Source of the DNA: Owenia fusiformis
Lineage: Eukaryota; Annelida; Polychaeta; Sabellida; Oweniidae
Length of the DNA: 64,000 nt
Direction of reading: 5' to 3'
Assembly (NCBI GenBank): GCA_903813345.2
Contig: CAIIXF020000010.1
Location: 4,083,169 to 4,147,168 of the forward strand
Under the pieces are notes generated by a model. That model did not search any database and was not told where the DNA came from. It saw nothing but the letters and a program-made list of their open reading frames with translations. Every line of letters starts with the position of its first letter. Position 1 is the first letter of the stretch. The translations under genes and the position numbers were made by a program. This document shows, one piece after another, positions 62,379 through 64,000 of this stretch.

Positions 62379-62767
62379 CTGTAAATAGATTTGACTCTTA
62401 GTTAATGATATAAGAACATTTTCACAACACGACTTTACTTTAGTTAATTCTTATAAATCTTCCCAATATTTTCTGTTGTATTTTATTGCACTTAGAATAT
62501 CGATGGATAACTGCTCGTTCCCTTGGTAACTTATCGTCTAGATAACTCATTGTTAACTCATTGGATGTTAGACATTGTTTCTTTTCACGTTAGATCATGG
62601 TTTTGGGATATATAGGGTCTACTTTTCTTATGACAGATTTACACTTACAGTTAAGTTTGCTTTTCTTGTTGGGTTTCTTAAAAGTTTTTAGTCACCCTTC
62701 CCTTTGGCATTTGTGCTTAATATTCATGCCAATAACTCGTTATGGATGCCTATAAACTCATGCTTAC
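62379..62767 (-). other. Calponin-like gene intron (389 bp)
   Basis: Phase-0 GT-AG intron (GTAAGC...TTTACAG). No other feature seen. Confidence 0.7.
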
Positions 62768-62905
62768 CTCGGTTCCCAACTGGAGGATGGTGGCCATAAC
62801 TTGAGCCATATTTCTGCCTTCGAAAAGATCGACTGTTTGGAACAAACTGTTTTTTGGAACACCATATGCTTCACAAGCGTTTAAGAAAACTGTAATGTTT
62901 TCCAT
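62768..62905 (-). CDS. Calponin-like gene, CH-domain exon (C-terminal half)
   Basis: This 138-nt exon, phase 0 at both ends (acceptor gttgaatttcag, donor GAG|GTAAGC), encodes MENITVFLNACEAYGVPKNS and then LFQTVDLFEGRNMAQVMATI and LQLGTE. This is the second half of a calponin-homology domain of the calponin/transgelin type (family pattern 'MENI..FL.A...YGV...D.FQTVDL.E..N..QV...L..LG'). The Met is internal, not a start. Confidence 0.93.
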
Positions 62906-63383
62906 CTGAAATTCAACATTTAAAATGTGAACGATTCTCTTAGTTTGAGCACGTTTCCTGGCTCTTAAAATAATTCTGTTTTGGAATTACTTGGTAAATA
63001 TTGACCTTGTATGATTATGTTTAATGGAGCTACAGGTTATTGCTAATTATTTGCAGCATGAATAGCTGCCTATTTTGTAAGGTATACGCATGTCTTCAAC
63101 AACTTTCTGTTGTATCGTTGTGTGTTTGCATCTAACTCTATAATAAAGGAACGGCACGTGGTCCGGATTCAGGGTATTCTCCCAATTTTGTATTTTTAAC
63201 TGAATCTCCTCATGTTATTTCTCATTCAAGCTTTTAAAATCAATCAAACCTGATGTTTTACCATGAAATATATCAAATGTTGGGGAAAATATTTTCAGAA
63301 AACAGAAAATGACTTAACCAAGGCGTAGTAAAAGTGAATGCAGTTATCCAATATGCTTATTGTAAATCACATCGATAATATAC
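62906..63383 (-). other. Calponin-like gene intron (478 bp)
   Basis: Phase-0 GT-AG intron (GTATAT...TTTCAG) between two CH-domain exons. AT-rich, nothing else seen. Confidence 0.65.
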
Positions 63384-63480
63384 CTGTTTGAATGGTGCAG
63401 ACATTGTGTTGAACTTGATCTTGAACTTCTTTGCTTTTGGTGGCTTTTTTGCTGTTCCTTTGTACACAGCTTGGACCAAT
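63384..63480 (-). CDS. Calponin-like gene, CH-domain exon (middle; gene continues right)
   Basis: This 97-nt exon has acceptor tcttttccag and donor CAG|GTATAT. It enters in phase 2 and leaves in phase 0. It encodes LVQAVYKGTAKKPPKAKKFK then IKFNTMSAPFKQ, joining MENI in the next exon. 'LV.A(L/V)Y.G' and 'M.(A)FKQMENI' are CH-domain landmarks. The Lys-rich stretch between them is more basic than usual. The preceding residue would be the K of 'LCK', encoded beyond 64000. Confidence 0.88.
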
Positions 63481-64000
63481 CTGGAAAAGAAAGACATCTT
63501 TGTAATAATCCTTGTTTCAAATAATGTATGTATGTTAGCATTCGTGTCGCCAAATGTTCCAACTTTATGTTCAGTTATTTTATTTTATTTCGCAAACCAG
63601 ATGACGTGTAGATTTATCATTATCATTATTTAGATTATTGAATAAACAAGCCAAAGTGACAGCATAATTAGCATTTCCAAATGGTCGTCATCGTTGAGTG
63701 GTATATTTAATAGAGGCGGTTTTAATGGACAATATTATAATTCTTTATTAGTAAAACATGGCTAAACGTTTTTTGAGTGTTCCACAAAACATTTTAGCTC
63801 GTTAGATGATATTCCACTCTATTCTATAAAGTATATTATTCCCTCTTTGCCATTGAAAACATTATTTTATATTAACCATTCAACTTTAGTTTTATCTTTA
63901 ATCCTGTATACTTTAAACAATCTTGAATTTCCAATGTGGTTAAGGTGGTTGATGTCAAATATTTAAGAAAATCGAAATATGTTTCCTAAAACATCTCTTA
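63481..64000 (-). other. Calponin-like gene intron, running off the window
   Basis: No exon with the CH-domain start was found up to 64000, so the first exons lie to the right. The plus-strand frame at 63388-63633 is a shadow of the exon at 63384-63480. Confidence 0.6.

Overview
This window is AT-rich animal nuclear DNA with small exons, GT-AG introns and many decayed transposons. The gene content (Rx and homeobrain homeobox genes side by side, a transgelin-type CH plus calponin-repeat muscle gene, a secreted proteinase K-like protease with a Thr-rich mucin segment) points to an invertebrate bilaterian. I favour a lophotrochozoan (mollusc, brachiopod or annelid type), but the species cannot be read from the sequence.

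Layout. (1) About 0.2-13.6 kb, minus strand: a secreted subtilisin-family (S8) protease gene that runs off the left end. I assembled six exons from splice sites, compatible phases and family resemblance: signal peptide (13593-13530), two exons of the inhibitor I9 propeptide (12957-12859, 10286-10115), a large exon that ends the I9 domain and then encodes a long Thr-rich linker (3722-2465), and two small exons that begin the catalytic domain and reach the catalytic Asp (1099-1042, 278-242). A diverged second copy of the 'end of I9' exon lies at 4148-4049. (2) 13.6-21.4 kb: an intergenic, transposon-rich gap between divergently transcribed genes. (3) 21456-34378, plus strand: the retinal homeobox gene Rx in three exons. 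(4) 34.4-40.9 kb: the spacer between two convergent genes. It holds a foldback element and a 33-copy, 39-bp minisatellite. (5) 47059-40956, minus strand: homeobrain (hbn) in three exons. (6) 47.1-61.2 kb: intergenic DNA with several terminal-inverted-repeat elements, one nested inside another. (7) 63480-61494, minus strand: the 3' exons of a calponin/transgelin-like gene (part of a CH domain plus seven calponin-like repeats). Its 5' exons lie beyond the right end.

How the genes relate. Rx and hbn are paired-like homeobox transcription factors of the anterior nervous system. Together they are two of the three members of the conserved homeobrain-rax-orthopedia (HRO) cluster. Here they are tail to tail, and orthopedia is not in the window. 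Both share the same architecture (octapeptide exon, phase-1 intron, homeodomain split after residue 46, OAR at the C-terminus), which fits origin by tandem duplication. The protease and the calponin gene look like unrelated neighbours.

Most novel signals: a mucin-like Thr-rich insert of about 316 residues between the propeptide and catalytic core of a subtilase, together with a duplicated exon whose phases would allow an isoform lacking the insert. Several well-preserved foldback and nested transposons are also present.
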